The position numbers were made by a program, and so were the translations under genes. Source: Clostridium muellerianum (GTDB lineage Bacteria > Bacillota > Clostridia > Clostridiales > Clostridiaceae). Taken from it: a DNA stretch of 64,000 nucleotides. The notes under the pieces are model-generated. The model saw nothing but the letters and a program-made list of their open reading frames with translations, did not search any database and was not told where the DNA came from. Positions within the stretch are counted from its first letter, which is position 1. Every line of letters begins with the position of its first letter. The stretch covers positions 82,637-146,636 of the forward strand of contig NZ_JABBNI010000065.1 of the NCBI RefSeq assembly GCF_012926525.1, read 5' to 3'. This document shows positions 9,689-17,850 of this stretch, one piece after another.

Positions 9689-10693
9689 ATGGAAGAAAAA
9701 AGAAAAGTAATATTTAGTGGAATTCAACCATCAGGAAATTTAACTATAGGAAATTATTTAGGAGCTTTAAAGAATTGGGTTAAGCTTCAAGATGAATATG
9801 ATTGTTATTTTTGTGTTGTAGATCTCCATGCTATAACTGTAAAGCAAGAACCAAAGGATTTAAGAAGAAGAACTCTAGAAGTGTTAGCAATATACTTAGC
9901 TGCAGGGATTGATCCTGAAAAGAATACAATATTTATACAATCTCATGTTCCTACACATAGCGAGGCTGGATGGCTTTTAAATTGTTTCACATATATAGGC
10001 GAGCTTGGAAGAATGACACAATATAAAGATAAATCAAAAAGATATGGTGAATCTGTGTGTGCAGGACTTTTGAATTATCCAGTATTAATGGCGGCAGATA
10101 TATTATTATATAATGCAGATTTAGTTCCAGTAGGTAAAGATCAAACTCAACATCTTGAACTTACAAGAGATATTGCACAAAGATTTAATAGCTTATATAG
10201 TCCAACATTTAATTTACCGGAAGGTTATATACCAAAATTAGGTGCTAAAATAATGGATTTACAGGAACCTTCTAAAAAGATGTCAAAATCTGCAGATAAC
10301 CCTAATAGTTATATATTAATTATGGATCCACCAGAAGTTATAAGAAAGAAAATAAATAGATGTGTTACAGATAGCATAGGTGTAGTTAAATATACAGATG
10401 ATCAACCAGGTATTAAAAATTTAATTACAATATTAAATGCTATTACTGGTGTAAGTACTGAAGATATAGAAAAGAAATATGAAGGACAGGGATATGCTCA
10501 ATTTAAAAATGATGTAGCAGAAGCGATAGTAAGTGAGTTAGAGCCTATACAGAAAAAAGTAAAAGAACTAATAGAGAATAAGGAATATCTTGAAAGTGTA
10601 TATAAGAAAGGTGCAGAAAAAGCTTATTATGTTTCTAATAAAATGCTTAGAAAAATGCAGAAAAAAATTGGATTCATACCTATGTCGAAATAA
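9689..10693 (+). CDS. trpS: Tryptophanyl-tRNA synthetase
   Basis: Class Ic aminoacyl-tRNA synthetase, 334 aa, charging tRNA-Trp. The HIGH-type signature appears as GNLTIGNYLGA near residue 15 and the KMSKS loop as KKMSKSADNP near 200. The length is normal for bacterial TrpRS. An ATG at 9683 lies only 2 nt after AGGAGG (9675-9680), whereas the ATG at 9689 has an 8-nt spacer and gives the usual N-terminus MEEKRKVIFSGIQPSG, so 9689 is chosen. Expression is governed by the Trp T-box leader just upstream. A Rho-independent terminator follows. Confidence 0.97.
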   Translation: MEEKRKVIFSGIQPSGNLTIGNYLGALKNWVKLQDEYDCYFCVVDLHAITVKQEPKDLRRRTLEVLAIYLAAGIDPEKNTIFIQSHVPTHSEAGWLLNCFTYIGELGRMTQYKDKSKRYGESVCAGLLNYPVLMAADILLYNADLVPVGKDQTQHLELTRDIAQRFNSLYSPTFNLPEGYIPKLGAKIMDLQEPSKKMSKSADNPNSYILIMDPPEVIRKKINRCVTDSIGVVKYTDDQPGIKNLITILNAITGVSTEDIEKKYEGQGYAQFKNDVAEAIVSELEPIQKKVKELIENKEYLESVYKKGAEKAYYVSNKMLRKMQKKIGFIPMSK

Positions 10694-10725
10694 TGTTAAA
10701 GTGGTAATATAATTATATAACCTAA

Positions 10726-10757
10726 AAAAAGATGCGTTTTAATATGCATCTTTTTAA
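10726..10757 (+). terminator. Terminator after trpS
   Basis: A perfect 10-bp stem (AAAAAGATGC with GCATCTTTTT) around a 10-nt loop, ending in a T run. Confidence 0.8.
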
Positions 10758-10780
10758 TTTAACAGGTGGAGGGTTTATAA

Positions 10781-12355
10781 TTGAGTAACATAAATAATAC
10801 TAAAAACATTTTGTCTAAATGGAATAATTTTAGATTAAAAATTATTATAGAGGGCATTATAGTAGGATTTTTTTCAGGTCTATTAATTGTAAGTTACAGA
10901 TATGCATTAGAAAAATCGCTTAGTTTTGCCAGATACATTTATACAATACAATTAAAGAATGTTTTTATAATTCCTGTTTGGATAATATTCCTTATTATGG
11001 GAGGATGGATTGTAGGAATAATTATAAAACATGAACCTATGGCTTCAGGGAGTGGTATACCACAGGTTGAAGGAATAGTGTCAGGGAAGCTTACCATGAA
11101 CTGGTGGAAAGTAATACTAAGCAAGTTTGTAGGTGGTGCCATTTGTATAGGTGCTGGATTATCTTTAGGAAGAGAAGGCCCTTCTGTTCAAATGGGAGCA
11201 GCTGTAGGACAAGGAGTCGGAAGAATTTTAAAAAGAATTAAAGTAGAAGAAAAGTTTCTTATAACTAGCGGTGCTAGTGCAGGTTTAGCGGCAGCATTTA
11301 ATGCGCCATTAGCAGGTGTAATTTTTGTTTTGGAAGAGGTACATAAAAACTTTTCACCTATAGTTATGACAACAGCATTAGCAGCATCTATAACAGCAGA
11401 TTTTGTTTCCAAACACTTTTTTGGATTAAAGCCAGTATTTAATTTTAAAGATTTAAAACCAATACCACTAGACAGTTATTTTTACATAATTATTTTGGGT
11501 ATAATTCTAGGAATATTAGGTGTAGCTTTTAATAAGTGTATATTTAAAAGTCAGGAGATATACGCTAAACAAAAATGGTTGCCTAAAGAAGCAAGACCAA
11601 TAATAGCATTTCTTATATCAGGAGTAGTAGGTTTAAGTTTGCCTGAAGTTTTAGGAGGAGGACATGAAATAGTAAATTCTCTTGTAAATTGTTCATTTTC
11701 CTTAAAAGTACTATTAATATTGCTTATAGTAAAGTTTTTCTTTACTATGACAAGTTTTGGTTGTGGAGTACCAGGTGGAATTTTTCTTCCACTTTTAGTT
11801 ATAGGTGCATTAATAGGAATAGCCTATGGTGATATAATAAAGATTTTATTTGCATTTGATCAAAATTATATAAACAACCTTATAATATTAGGCATGGCAG
11901 GTTACTTTGCAGCAATTGTTAAATCGCCTATTACAGGGTGTGTTTTAATTACTGAAATGACAGGATCTTTTTCACATTTACTTTCAGTTAGTTTGGTATG
12001 TTTAATAGCATATATTACTGCTGATATAATGAAATCAAAGCCAATATATGAAGTATTATTGGATAAGTTTTTAAGTACAAGCACTAATAAGTTTAAAGGT
12101 GAAGAAGGGGCAAAAGTAATTATAGAAATAGCAGTTTATATGGGTTCAATTTTAGATGGAAAGAAAATAAAAGAAGTACAATTGCCTTCTGAATGTTTAT
12201 TAGTATCAGTTAAAAGAGGACAGGATGAAATTATACCAAGAGGGAATACATCAATTTGTGCAGGAGATTATTTAATTGTACTATCAAATGAAAATAATGC
12301 TGATTATGTAAGGGAGCATTTGTGTTCTTTAGCAGAAAAGTGTATAGATTTGTAA
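10781..12355 (+). CDS. CLC-type chloride channel / H+ antiporter with C-terminal TrkA-C domain
   Basis: Polytopic membrane protein of 524 aa that moves chloride or a related anion. It shows the three CLC anion-pathway motifs: GSGIPQVEG near residue 90, GREGPSVQMG near 129 and GCGVPGGIFLP near 328. The Glu in GREGP is the gating glutamate of antiporter-type CLC proteins. The last ~80 residues (GSILDGKKIKEVQLP...GDYLIVLSNENN) form a TrkA-C/RCK-C regulatory domain. The start is TTG after GGTGGAGGG at 10765-10773. The gene is single, between the trpS terminator and a convergent terminator. Confidence 0.93.
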   Translation: MSNINNTKNILSKWNNFRLKIIIEGIIVGFFSGLLIVSYRYALEKSLSFARYIYTIQLKNVFIIPVWIIFLIMGGWIVGIIIKHEPMASGSGIPQVEGIVSGKLTMNWWKVILSKFVGGAICIGAGLSLGREGPSVQMGAAVGQGVGRILKRIKVEEKFLITSGASAGLAAAFNAPLAGVIFVLEEVHKNFSPIVMTTALAASITADFVSKHFFGLKPVFNFKDLKPIPLDSYFYIIILGIILGILGVAFNKCIFKSQEIYAKQKWLPKEARPIIAFLISGVVGLSLPEVLGGGHEIVNSLVNCSFSLKVLLILLIVKFFFTMTSFGCGVPGGIFLPLLVIGALIGIAYGDIIKILFAFDQNYINNLIILGMAGYFAAIVKSPITGCVLITEMTGSFSHLLSVSLVCLIAYITADIMKSKPIYEVLLDKFLSTSTNKFKGEEGAKVIIEIAVYMGSILDGKKIKEVQLPSECLLVSVKRGQDEIIPRGNTSICAGDYLIVLSNENNADYVREHLCSLAEKCIDL

Positions 12356-12359
12356 AAAA

Positions 12360-12400
12360 ATATGATTGATATGGATATACTCTTTCCATATCAATCATAT
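12360..12400. terminator. Bidirectional terminator between the CLC and HAD genes
   Basis: A perfect 16-bp stem (12360-12375 with 12385-12400) in the convergent spacer. A and T runs on both flanks would allow it to serve both strands. Confidence 0.75.
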
Positions 12401-12417
12401 TAATTGTTTGATTAAGT

Positions 12418-13233
12418 TTAGCATGCCTCATCATCTAGTATAAACTTATTTATTACATGAGCCACTCCATTTTCTTCATTGGTTTTTGTTATATAGTTAG
12501 CAATTTGTTTAAGTTCAGGAAAAGCATTACCCATAGCTACTCCAAGGCCAGCATATTCTATCATATGAATATCGTTACCAGCATCACCCATACATATTAC
12601 TTCTTCTCTTTTTATTCCAAGGCTTTTAGCAAGAATATCAACGCCAACACCTTTATTAGCCTTATTGTTTATAAATTCTAGAAAAAATGGTGCACTTCTT
12701 ACTACAGTGTATTTATCATAAATTTCGGGCGAAAATTGCTTAACAGCATTATCAAGAATGGAGTCAGTATCTACAAACATCACTTTTATTATAGTTGTAT
12801 TGGAATCTAGATTATCAAGGTCTAATAATTCAATATCAAGACCATTTATATCTGCTTCATGTTTAGTATACTTATTAAGTTTAGGGGTTATACAAGAAGT
12901 AGGTGTAGATACATGAATGTTAACATTTAGTTTTTTACTTAAGTCGTATAGATATTTAACATCATCCATTGACATTAAGGTTTGAGATAAAATTTCACCT
13001 GTTTTAGTATTTTGGACTACAGCACCATTAAAGGCGACAGCATAATCTTCTTCAGTTATTAAATTCAACTGATTTAGGTATTTTTCTATACCTTTTAAAG
13101 GTCGTCCAGTAGCCAATACTACTTTAACTCCTCGTTTCTTAGCATTTTCAATAGCATCAAAGTTTTCTTTAGATATAGTTTTATCTTTATTTAATAAAGT
13201 ACCATCCATATCAAGAGCTAATAATTTGTACAT
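12418..13233 (-). CDS. Cof-type HAD-superfamily phosphatase
   Basis: A 271-aa Cof/YidA-like haloacid dehalogenase-type phosphatase, usually acting on sugar phosphates or flavin-related phosphates in the cytoplasm. Motif I is LDMDGTLL (residues 6-13), with the nucleophile Asp and acid/base Asp. Motif II is VVLATGRP near 38. The C-terminal motifs are KGVGVDILAKSLGI and CMGDAGNDIHMIEYAG, with the Mg-binding Asp pair. The C2 cap lies between. The start ATG follows GGAGGT. The substrate cannot be read from the sequence and the gene has no functional partner nearby. Confidence 0.92.
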   Translation of the reverse strand: MYKLLALDMDGTLLNKDKTISKENFDAIENAKKRGVKVVLATGRPLKGIEKYLNQLNLITEEDYAVAFNGAVVQNTKTGEILSQTLMSMDDVKYLYDLSKKLNVNIHVSTPTSCITPKLNKYTKHEADINGLDIELLDLDNLDSNTTIIKVMFVDTDSILDNAVKQFSPEIYDKYTVVRSAPFFLEFINNKANKGVGVDILAKSLGIKREEVICMGDAGNDIHMIEYAGLGVAMGNAFPELKQIANYITKTNEENGVAHVINKFILDDEAC

Positions 13234-13435
13234 AGATTACCTCCAAAATTATAGTTTTACTGACATAATTATTATAACATTTGTATAATTAAAAGAAATA
13301 ATGTGTGGTCAGTATATTTAACTATAGAAAAGCGTCTAAATAAAAATTAAACGTTTACTCTACATACCAACTTCATTTAAGAAATTTTAAATATTTTATT
13401 TGTTATATAACTTATTAAAACAAGAATAAGTTAAG

Positions 13436-13464
13436 TTGACATTGGTCTATAATAAAGTTAAAAT
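13436..13464 (+). promoter_or_regulatory. Promoter of prfC
   Basis: TTGACA at 13436-13441, a 17-bp spacer and TAAAAT at 13459-13464. Transcription would begin near 13471, downstream of the possible TTG/ATG starts at 13467/13470, which supports the GTG at 13503 as the start. Confidence 0.75.
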
Positions 13465-13502
13465 CATTGATGAAAGCAAAAAAAGGAAGAGGAGAGAGAA
13501 GT

Positions 13503-15095
13503 GTGGCGGATTTAACGAAAGAGATTGAAAGTAGAAGAACCTTTGCCATAATATCACATCCAGATGCCGGTAAAACAACACTTACTGAAAAGTTGTTATT
13601 ATACGGAGGTGCAATCAGATTAGCAGGTTCAGTTAAAGCAAGAAAAGCTTCAAAACATGCAGTATCCGATTGGATGGAAATAGAAAAGCAAAGAGGTATT
13701 TCGGTTACATCTTCAGTTATGCAATTTAACTATGATGGTTACTGTATAAATATATTGGATACACCAGGACATCAAGATTTCAGTGAAGATACATATAGAA
13801 CATTAATGGCAGCAGATAGTGCAGTAATGGTAATTGACTCTGCAAAAGGAGTAGAAGAGCAAACTAAAAAGCTTTTCCACGTATGTAGCCTTAGAGGGAT
13901 ACTTATATTTACATTTGTAAATAAAATGGATAGAGAAAGTAAAGATCCTTTTGAACTTATGGAGGATATAGAACAAGTTTTAGGAATAAAGTCATATCCT
14001 ATGAATTGGCCTATTGGATCAGGTGCAGATTTTAGAGGAGTTTACGATAGAAATAAAAATCTTATAGAGGTTTTTAATGGCGGAAACCATGGCCAAACTC
14101 AAGTAGAAGCAATAGAAGGTAATGTAGATGATAATGTATTTAAGGATTTATTAGGTGAAGCGCTTCATGATAAGTTAAAAGAAGATATAGAGCTTTTAGA
14201 TATTGCTGGAGATGAATTTGATTTAAAGAAAGTTAGAGAAGGAAATCTTACACCTGTATTTTTTGGAAGTGCTCTTACAAACTTTGGTGTAGAGCCATTT
14301 TTAAGAGAATTCTTGAAGCTTACAACTCCACCACTATCTAGACAATCTGATCAAGGTGAAGTAGATGTATTTAATGATGATTTCTCATCATTTATATTTA
14401 AAATACAAGCAAACATGAATCCTGCTCATAGGGACAGAATTGCTTTTATGAGAATATGTTCAGGAAAGTTTAAAAAAGGAATGGAAGTTTACCACGTCCA
14501 GGGAAAAAATAAGATAAAGCTAGCACAGCCACAACAATTTTTAGCACAAGATAGAGAAATAGTTGAAGAAGCTTACGCAGGAGATATAATAGGAGTGTTT
14601 GATCCAGGCATTTTTAGAATAGGAGATACTTTATGCTCAAATTCTAAGAAGTTCAAGTTTGAAGGAATACCAATATTTGCTCCAGAACATTTTGCTAGAG
14701 TAAAAACTATGGATACTATGAAAAGAAAGCAATTTATAAAAGGAATAACAGAAATTTCTCAAGAAGGTGCTATTCAAGTTTTTAAAGAATTGCATATAGG
14801 CATAGAGGAAATTATAGTAGGAGTAGTAGGTGTATTACAGTTTGAAGTTCTAGAATATAGAATGAAAAATGAATATAATGTAGATATCAAAATGGATATG
14901 CTTGCTTATAGAAATATAAGATGGATAGAAAGTTCAGAAGTAGAGCCTGAAAAGCTTATTTTAACTAGTGATACAAAGTTAGTAAAAGATTTAAAAGATA
15001 GAAACATATTAATATTCCAAAGTGAATGGGCTATAAACTGGGCTTTAGATCATAATAAAGGTCTTACCCTGTCTGATATAGGTAAGAGTGAATAA
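13503..15095 (+). CDS. prfC: Peptide chain release factor 3
   Basis: Translational GTPase of 530 aa that recycles RF1/RF2 after termination. The G domain shows ISHPDAGKTTLTEK (G1), DTPGHQDFSEDT (G3) and NKMD (G4), and the domain order and length match bacterial RF3. Longer reading from 13467 is possible, but the promoter -10 box ends at 13464, and AGGAGA at 13490-13495 is 7 nt before the GTG at 13503. That start gives the family-typical N-terminus VADLTKEIESRRTFAIISHPDAG. The gene is monocistronic, with a convergent terminator after it. Confidence 0.96.
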   Translation: MADLTKEIESRRTFAIISHPDAGKTTLTEKLLLYGGAIRLAGSVKARKASKHAVSDWMEIEKQRGISVTSSVMQFNYDGYCINILDTPGHQDFSEDTYRTLMAADSAVMVIDSAKGVEEQTKKLFHVCSLRGILIFTFVNKMDRESKDPFELMEDIEQVLGIKSYPMNWPIGSGADFRGVYDRNKNLIEVFNGGNHGQTQVEAIEGNVDDNVFKDLLGEALHDKLKEDIELLDIAGDEFDLKKVREGNLTPVFFGSALTNFGVEPFLREFLKLTTPPLSRQSDQGEVDVFNDDFSSFIFKIQANMNPAHRDRIAFMRICSGKFKKGMEVYHVQGKNKIKLAQPQQFLAQDREIVEEAYAGDIIGVFDPGIFRIGDTLCSNSKKFKFEGIPIFAPEHFARVKTMDTMKRKQFIKGITEISQEGAIQVFKELHIGIEEIIVGVVGVLQFEVLEYRMKNEYNVDIKMDMLAYRNIRWIESSEVEPEKLILTSDTKLVKDLKDRNILIFQSEWAINWALDHNKGLTLSDIGKSE

Positions 15096-15113
15096 ACTAG
15101 TATAATTATAAAA

Positions 15114-15158
15114 AAGGTTTAAAATTCAAGTATAAAATATACTTAAATTTTAAACCTT
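15114..15158. terminator. Bidirectional terminator after prfC
   Basis: 20-bp arms (15114-15133 and 15139-15158) with a single mismatch, flanked by A and T runs, in the convergent spacer between prfC and the PAP2-type gene. Confidence 0.75.
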
Positions 15159-15163
15159 AAATT

Positions 15164-16153
15164 TTAGCGTTGTAATGAACGAAAATTATAATCACTTAAA
15201 TATGTTGAATGAATAGTTCTATAATATATAGAACTAAGCGGTGCTTGGATTAATGATTTACCTTTATCCAATATGAAATCTACCAATTTAACAGTACAAT
15301 ATGCAAGAAGCATTCCAGCGAGCACATCTATAACCCAATGTATTTCAAGGTACATTGTAGAGAATACTACACTTAAGCAGAAGAATCCCCATAAGTATTT
15401 GAATAATTTATTTTTTTCTCTCATAACTAGTAAAAACATAGCAAAGGCTATGGATGTATGCATAGATGGAAAACAGTTAAGAGCAGTACCTGCAGCTTGT
15501 GCAGGACTTGAAAAGTGTCTAGCTAACCCATCAGGTTGTCCAAGAACAAACCAAACCTCTTGTAGATGGAATGTTAAATAAAATGGTGTAATTAAAAATA
15601 CTTGCAAAACATGTCCACTTAAAGCATATCTAATCATTTTTTTAAAATCTTTAGATATAGCAGCTCTGTAAAGAGGAAGTAGAACAGGTAGAACAAATCC
15701 ATTATTATAAACCATTCTTAAAATCCATGTAAGAGTTTCAGGCTTATATACTCTTGCAAAAGCAGCATCATTAAAAGGTATCTTGCTGAATATAGGATTT
15801 AAGTCCACAACAATACTCCTACTTATTTGCCAGCTTAACATTTTGCCCCAAAATTCATATCCATGAACATTTATATATGATATAAACATCAAAAATGGAA
15901 TACATAATATTAAAAATGGAATCCATTTTACATCTTTTCTTAGTTCAGAATAGGTCGTAAAACTGGCAAAAGCTAATAAAAAAAGATATGCTTTATAATC
16001 TACACCAGAATGAGAATGCAGTGCAACCCCTATAGCTTTTTTCAAAAAATACAAACCTATAAGTATAAAATAATATCTATTCAATAAGTCAAGTGCTTTA
16101 GAAAGCAAGTTGTGTGCTATTCCTGAAGTACTTTTAATGTTTAAGTTTAACAT
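15164..16153 (-). CDS. PAP2-family (inositol phosphotransferase-like) membrane protein
   Basis: A 329-aa polytopic membrane protein. The C-terminal half carries PAP2 motifs: NCFPSMHTSIAFAM near residue 230 (phosphatase motif C2 with the catalytic His) and EIHWVIDVLAGM near 272 (motif C3, H-x3-D). This arrangement resembles the Aur1/Ipt1-like group, which acts on lipid or polyprenyl phosphates. The start at 16153 follows AAGGAGGT; a longer frame from a TTG at 16180 would read through that site. It may take part in lipid headgroup exchange or lipid phosphate turnover; the substrate is unknown. Confidence 0.85.
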   Translation of the reverse strand: MLNLNIKSTSGIAHNLLSKALDLLNRYYFILIGLYFLKKAIGVALHSHSGVDYKAYLFLLAFASFTTYSELRKDVKWIPFLILCIPFLMFISYINVHGYEFWGKMLSWQISRSIVVDLNPIFSKIPFNDAAFARVYKPETLTWILRMVYNNGFVLPVLLPLYRAAISKDFKKMIRYALSGHVLQVFLITPFYLTFHLQEVWFVLGQPDGLARHFSSPAQAAGTALNCFPSMHTSIAFAMFLLVMREKNKLFKYLWGFFCLSVVFSTMYLEIHWVIDVLAGMLLAYCTVKLVDFILDKGKSLIQAPLSSIYYRTIHSTYLSDYNFRSLQR

Positions 16154-16225
16154 AAATTTTTTTACCTCCTTTATACACAAAATAAATTATAACATGACTA
16201 TATTCTTAAGTACATATTAAATAAA

Positions 16226-16272
16226 CAAAAAAAGAGCTCTGTTTACAAATTTTTAGTTGCAAACAGAGTTAA
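16226..16272 (-). terminator. Terminator of the 51-aa membrane protein gene
   Basis: On the minus strand CTCTGTTTGCA pairs with TGTAAACAGAG and is followed by CTCTTTTTTTG, directly after the small gene ending at 16277. Confidence 0.75.
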
Positions 16273-16276
16273 AATT

Positions 16277-16432
16277 TCACATATCTTTCTTTTTAGAAAA
16301 TAAAATGTCAGAAATAAATACTAAACCTGCAAATAATAGAAGAAGGTTTATAAAGCTTCCGCCTATCTTAAAAATGAGTCCAATTATACAAAATAATATA
16401 GCAAAGCCAGCTAGCCAACGTAAAAATGTCAT
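16277..16432 (-). CDS. Small membrane protein, lmo0937-like family
   Basis: A 51-aa reading frame on the minus strand, below usual length cut-offs. It starts with ATG 7 nt after AGGAGG. The product begins MTFLRWLAGFAILFCIIGLI and has two hydrophobic stretches separated by FKIGGSF, ending in SKKKDM. The pattern of a short first helix, a K-I-G-G turn and a second helix with a lysine tail matches the lmo0937-type small membrane proteins often annotated in Firmicutes. Function is unknown. It has its own terminator (16226-16272), and a long palindrome lies in the divergent region before it. Confidence 0.8.
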   Translation of the reverse strand: MTFLRWLAGFAILFCIIGLIFKIGGSFINLLLLFAGLVFISDILFSKKKDM

Positions 16433-16483
16433 AAATACAACCTCCTGTGAAAGTTTACTTTAGTTATTAAAGCTAATTAACGT

Positions 16484-16545
16484 TTAATATAAATGATAAA
16501 AATAATATTATATATACATTATTTTATTGTTATCATTTATATTAA
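16484..16545. promoter_or_regulatory. Long palindrome in the divergent promoter region
   Basis: A perfect 16-bp inverted repeat (TTAATATAAATGATAA at 16484-16499 and its complement at 16530-16545). The central bases can extend it (AAATAAT with ATTATTT). It lies between the divergently oriented small membrane protein gene and the ECF S-component gene. It is either an operator or a cruciform/hairpin; its role is inferred. Confidence 0.5.
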
Positions 16546-16598
16546 AAAATATTATAATAAATAGGTATTTAAATTTTTAGAAGCCTAAAGATATCGTA

Positions 16599-16664
16599 CC
16601 CATACACTTTGCATTTTATAGAAATCTTAATATAATAATTATAAATAAAAATTGTATGGGGAGT
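16599..16664 (+). promoter_or_regulatory. Possible RBS-masking hairpin before the ECF S-component gene
   Basis: CCCATACA at 16599-16606 can pair with TGTATGGG at 16653-16660, which overlaps the ribosome binding region GGGGAGTG of the gene starting at 16675. It resembles a translation-regulating leader, but it matches no riboswitch class I recognise. Confidence 0.35.
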
Positions 16665-16674
16665 GTAGTTATCA

Positions 16675-17238
16675 ATGGAAAGTAAAAATTTAGCTAATAG
16701 TCAATTAAAGATCACTGATATAGTTCAAATATCCCTTATGGCAGCCATAACGTATATTGCTACTGCTGTAATCAATATACCTAGCGGTGTACTTATTAAA
16801 GGAGTAGTTCATCTTGGTGACAGTATGGTATTTTTAGCTGCAATACTTTTAGGCAGAAAGAAAGGTTTTTTATCAGCAGCAATAGGAATGTGTATATTTG
16901 ATCTATTTTCACCTTATGCAATATGGGCACCTTTTACTTTTGTAATAAAAGGGGTTATGGCATATATAGCAGCTACTATAGCTTATAGAAAAAATTACGA
17001 TGGTAATAATATTTTTAATAATATATTTGCATTTGTTTTAGCTGGTATATGGATGATAGCGGCATATTATCTAGCTGGAGCTATAATAATGCATTTTGTA
17101 ACTAAAATAGCATTTGTGCAAGCTTTTGTTTTATCAGCAGCAGAAATTCCAGGAAACATAGCTCAGGTGGCAGCAGGAATGGCGTTAGCATTACCGTTAG
17201 GAAAAGTTTTGAAGAAGGCTAACATTATAAGAAAGTAA
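16675..17238 (+). CDS. ECF transporter S component
   Basis: A 187-aa integral membrane protein with about six hydrophobic segments. It has the layout of an energy-coupling factor substrate-binding subunit (DUF1393/PF07155-like): QISLMAAITYIATAVINIP at the N-terminus, GVVHLGDSMVFLAAILLGRKKG, and a C-terminal AEIPGNIAQVAAGMALALP. Such proteins bind a vitamin or related micronutrient and pair with shared EcfA/EcfT subunits, which are not in this window. The substrate cannot be told. The leader can form a hairpin over the ribosome binding site, and a terminator follows at once, so the gene stands alone. Confidence 0.85.
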   Translation: MESKNLANSQLKITDIVQISLMAAITYIATAVINIPSGVLIKGVVHLGDSMVFLAAILLGRKKGFLSAAIGMCIFDLFSPYAIWAPFTFVIKGVMAYIAATIAYRKNYDGNNIFNNIFAFVLAGIWMIAAYYLAGAIIMHFVTKIAFVQAFVLSAAEIPGNIAQVAAGMALALPLGKVLKKANIIRK

Positions 17239-17239
17239 T

Positions 17240-17268
17240 AAAAAAGAGGTTAAACAACCTCTTTTTTT
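17240..17268 (+). terminator. Terminator after the ECF S-component gene
   Basis: AAAGAGGTT pairs with AACCTCTTT around AAAC, followed by a T run. Confidence 0.8.
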
Positions 17269-17279
17269 AATAACTTAAA

Positions 17280-17444
17280 TTAGCTATTTCTCATTCTATT
17301 TTTTTCTGCTTTTCTTTTTCTTCTACAATCAGGACATCTTACAGGATCATTTTCAAATCCTTTTTCCTTATAAAATTCTTGTTCTCCTTCAGTAAATACA
17401 AATTCATTTCCGCAGTCCTTACATACGATAGTCTTATCTGCCAT
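17280..17444 (-). CDS. Small zinc-ribbon protein
   Basis: A 54-aa reading frame on the minus strand with ATG after AAGGAGG. It begins MADKTIVCKDCGNEFVFTEG and contains VRCPDCRRKRKAEK near the end. Two CxxC pairs 28 residues apart form a probable treble-clef/zinc-ribbon, as in the 'probable zinc-ribbon' family (zf-trcl) common in clostridia. The function is unknown; the basic C-terminus suggests nucleic acid contact. Upstream on the minus strand, TGCTATAAT (17576-17584) is a possible extended -10 box. The rest of the spacer up to 17850 shows nothing coding. Confidence 0.85.
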   Translation of the reverse strand: MADKTIVCKDCGNEFVFTEGEQEFYKEKGFENDPVRCPDCRRKRKAEKNRMRNS

Positions 17445-17850
17445 TAAAAAAACCTCCTTAAAATCATAGGACTAATTTTCTTGGATAACTTACCTCCTAT
17501 GAAAAAAAGGAGAATAGAATACCTTGGAAAAATTAACCCACTTATAAAATAACAGAGCATATACTCTATACTTGTATTATAGCATATTGTAAAAAAAAAA
17601 CAATATTTAAATTCTATTATGCTCGTTAATCTGTATTAGCTCTGAATATCTAAGTATAACTTGCTTTTTCTCTGTCAAGTGTTTTTTGCTTTAAATAAAA
17701 ATTATTTTCATTTAGTAACATGAAAAGTGTTAAAAATTTTATTAATCTAGTTGAACAATATGCTTATAAGTGATGTATAATAAATCTATTAAAATATTTA
17801 TTGAAATTTTTGAATATATATATTTATATAATGAATTTGAGGTTTTTAAT

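Noticed and set aside
13467-13502. Upstream TTG/ATG starts for prfC
   Set aside because: They fall before or at the predicted transcription start, and the extra residues are not part of RF3.
17462-17850. A gene in the spacer before the AlbA_2 protein, including its 27-residue upstream extension
   Set aside because: The extension is AT-rich and lacks a binding site; the start at 17851 has TGAGG at the right distance. The rest shows only possible minus-strand promoter boxes.
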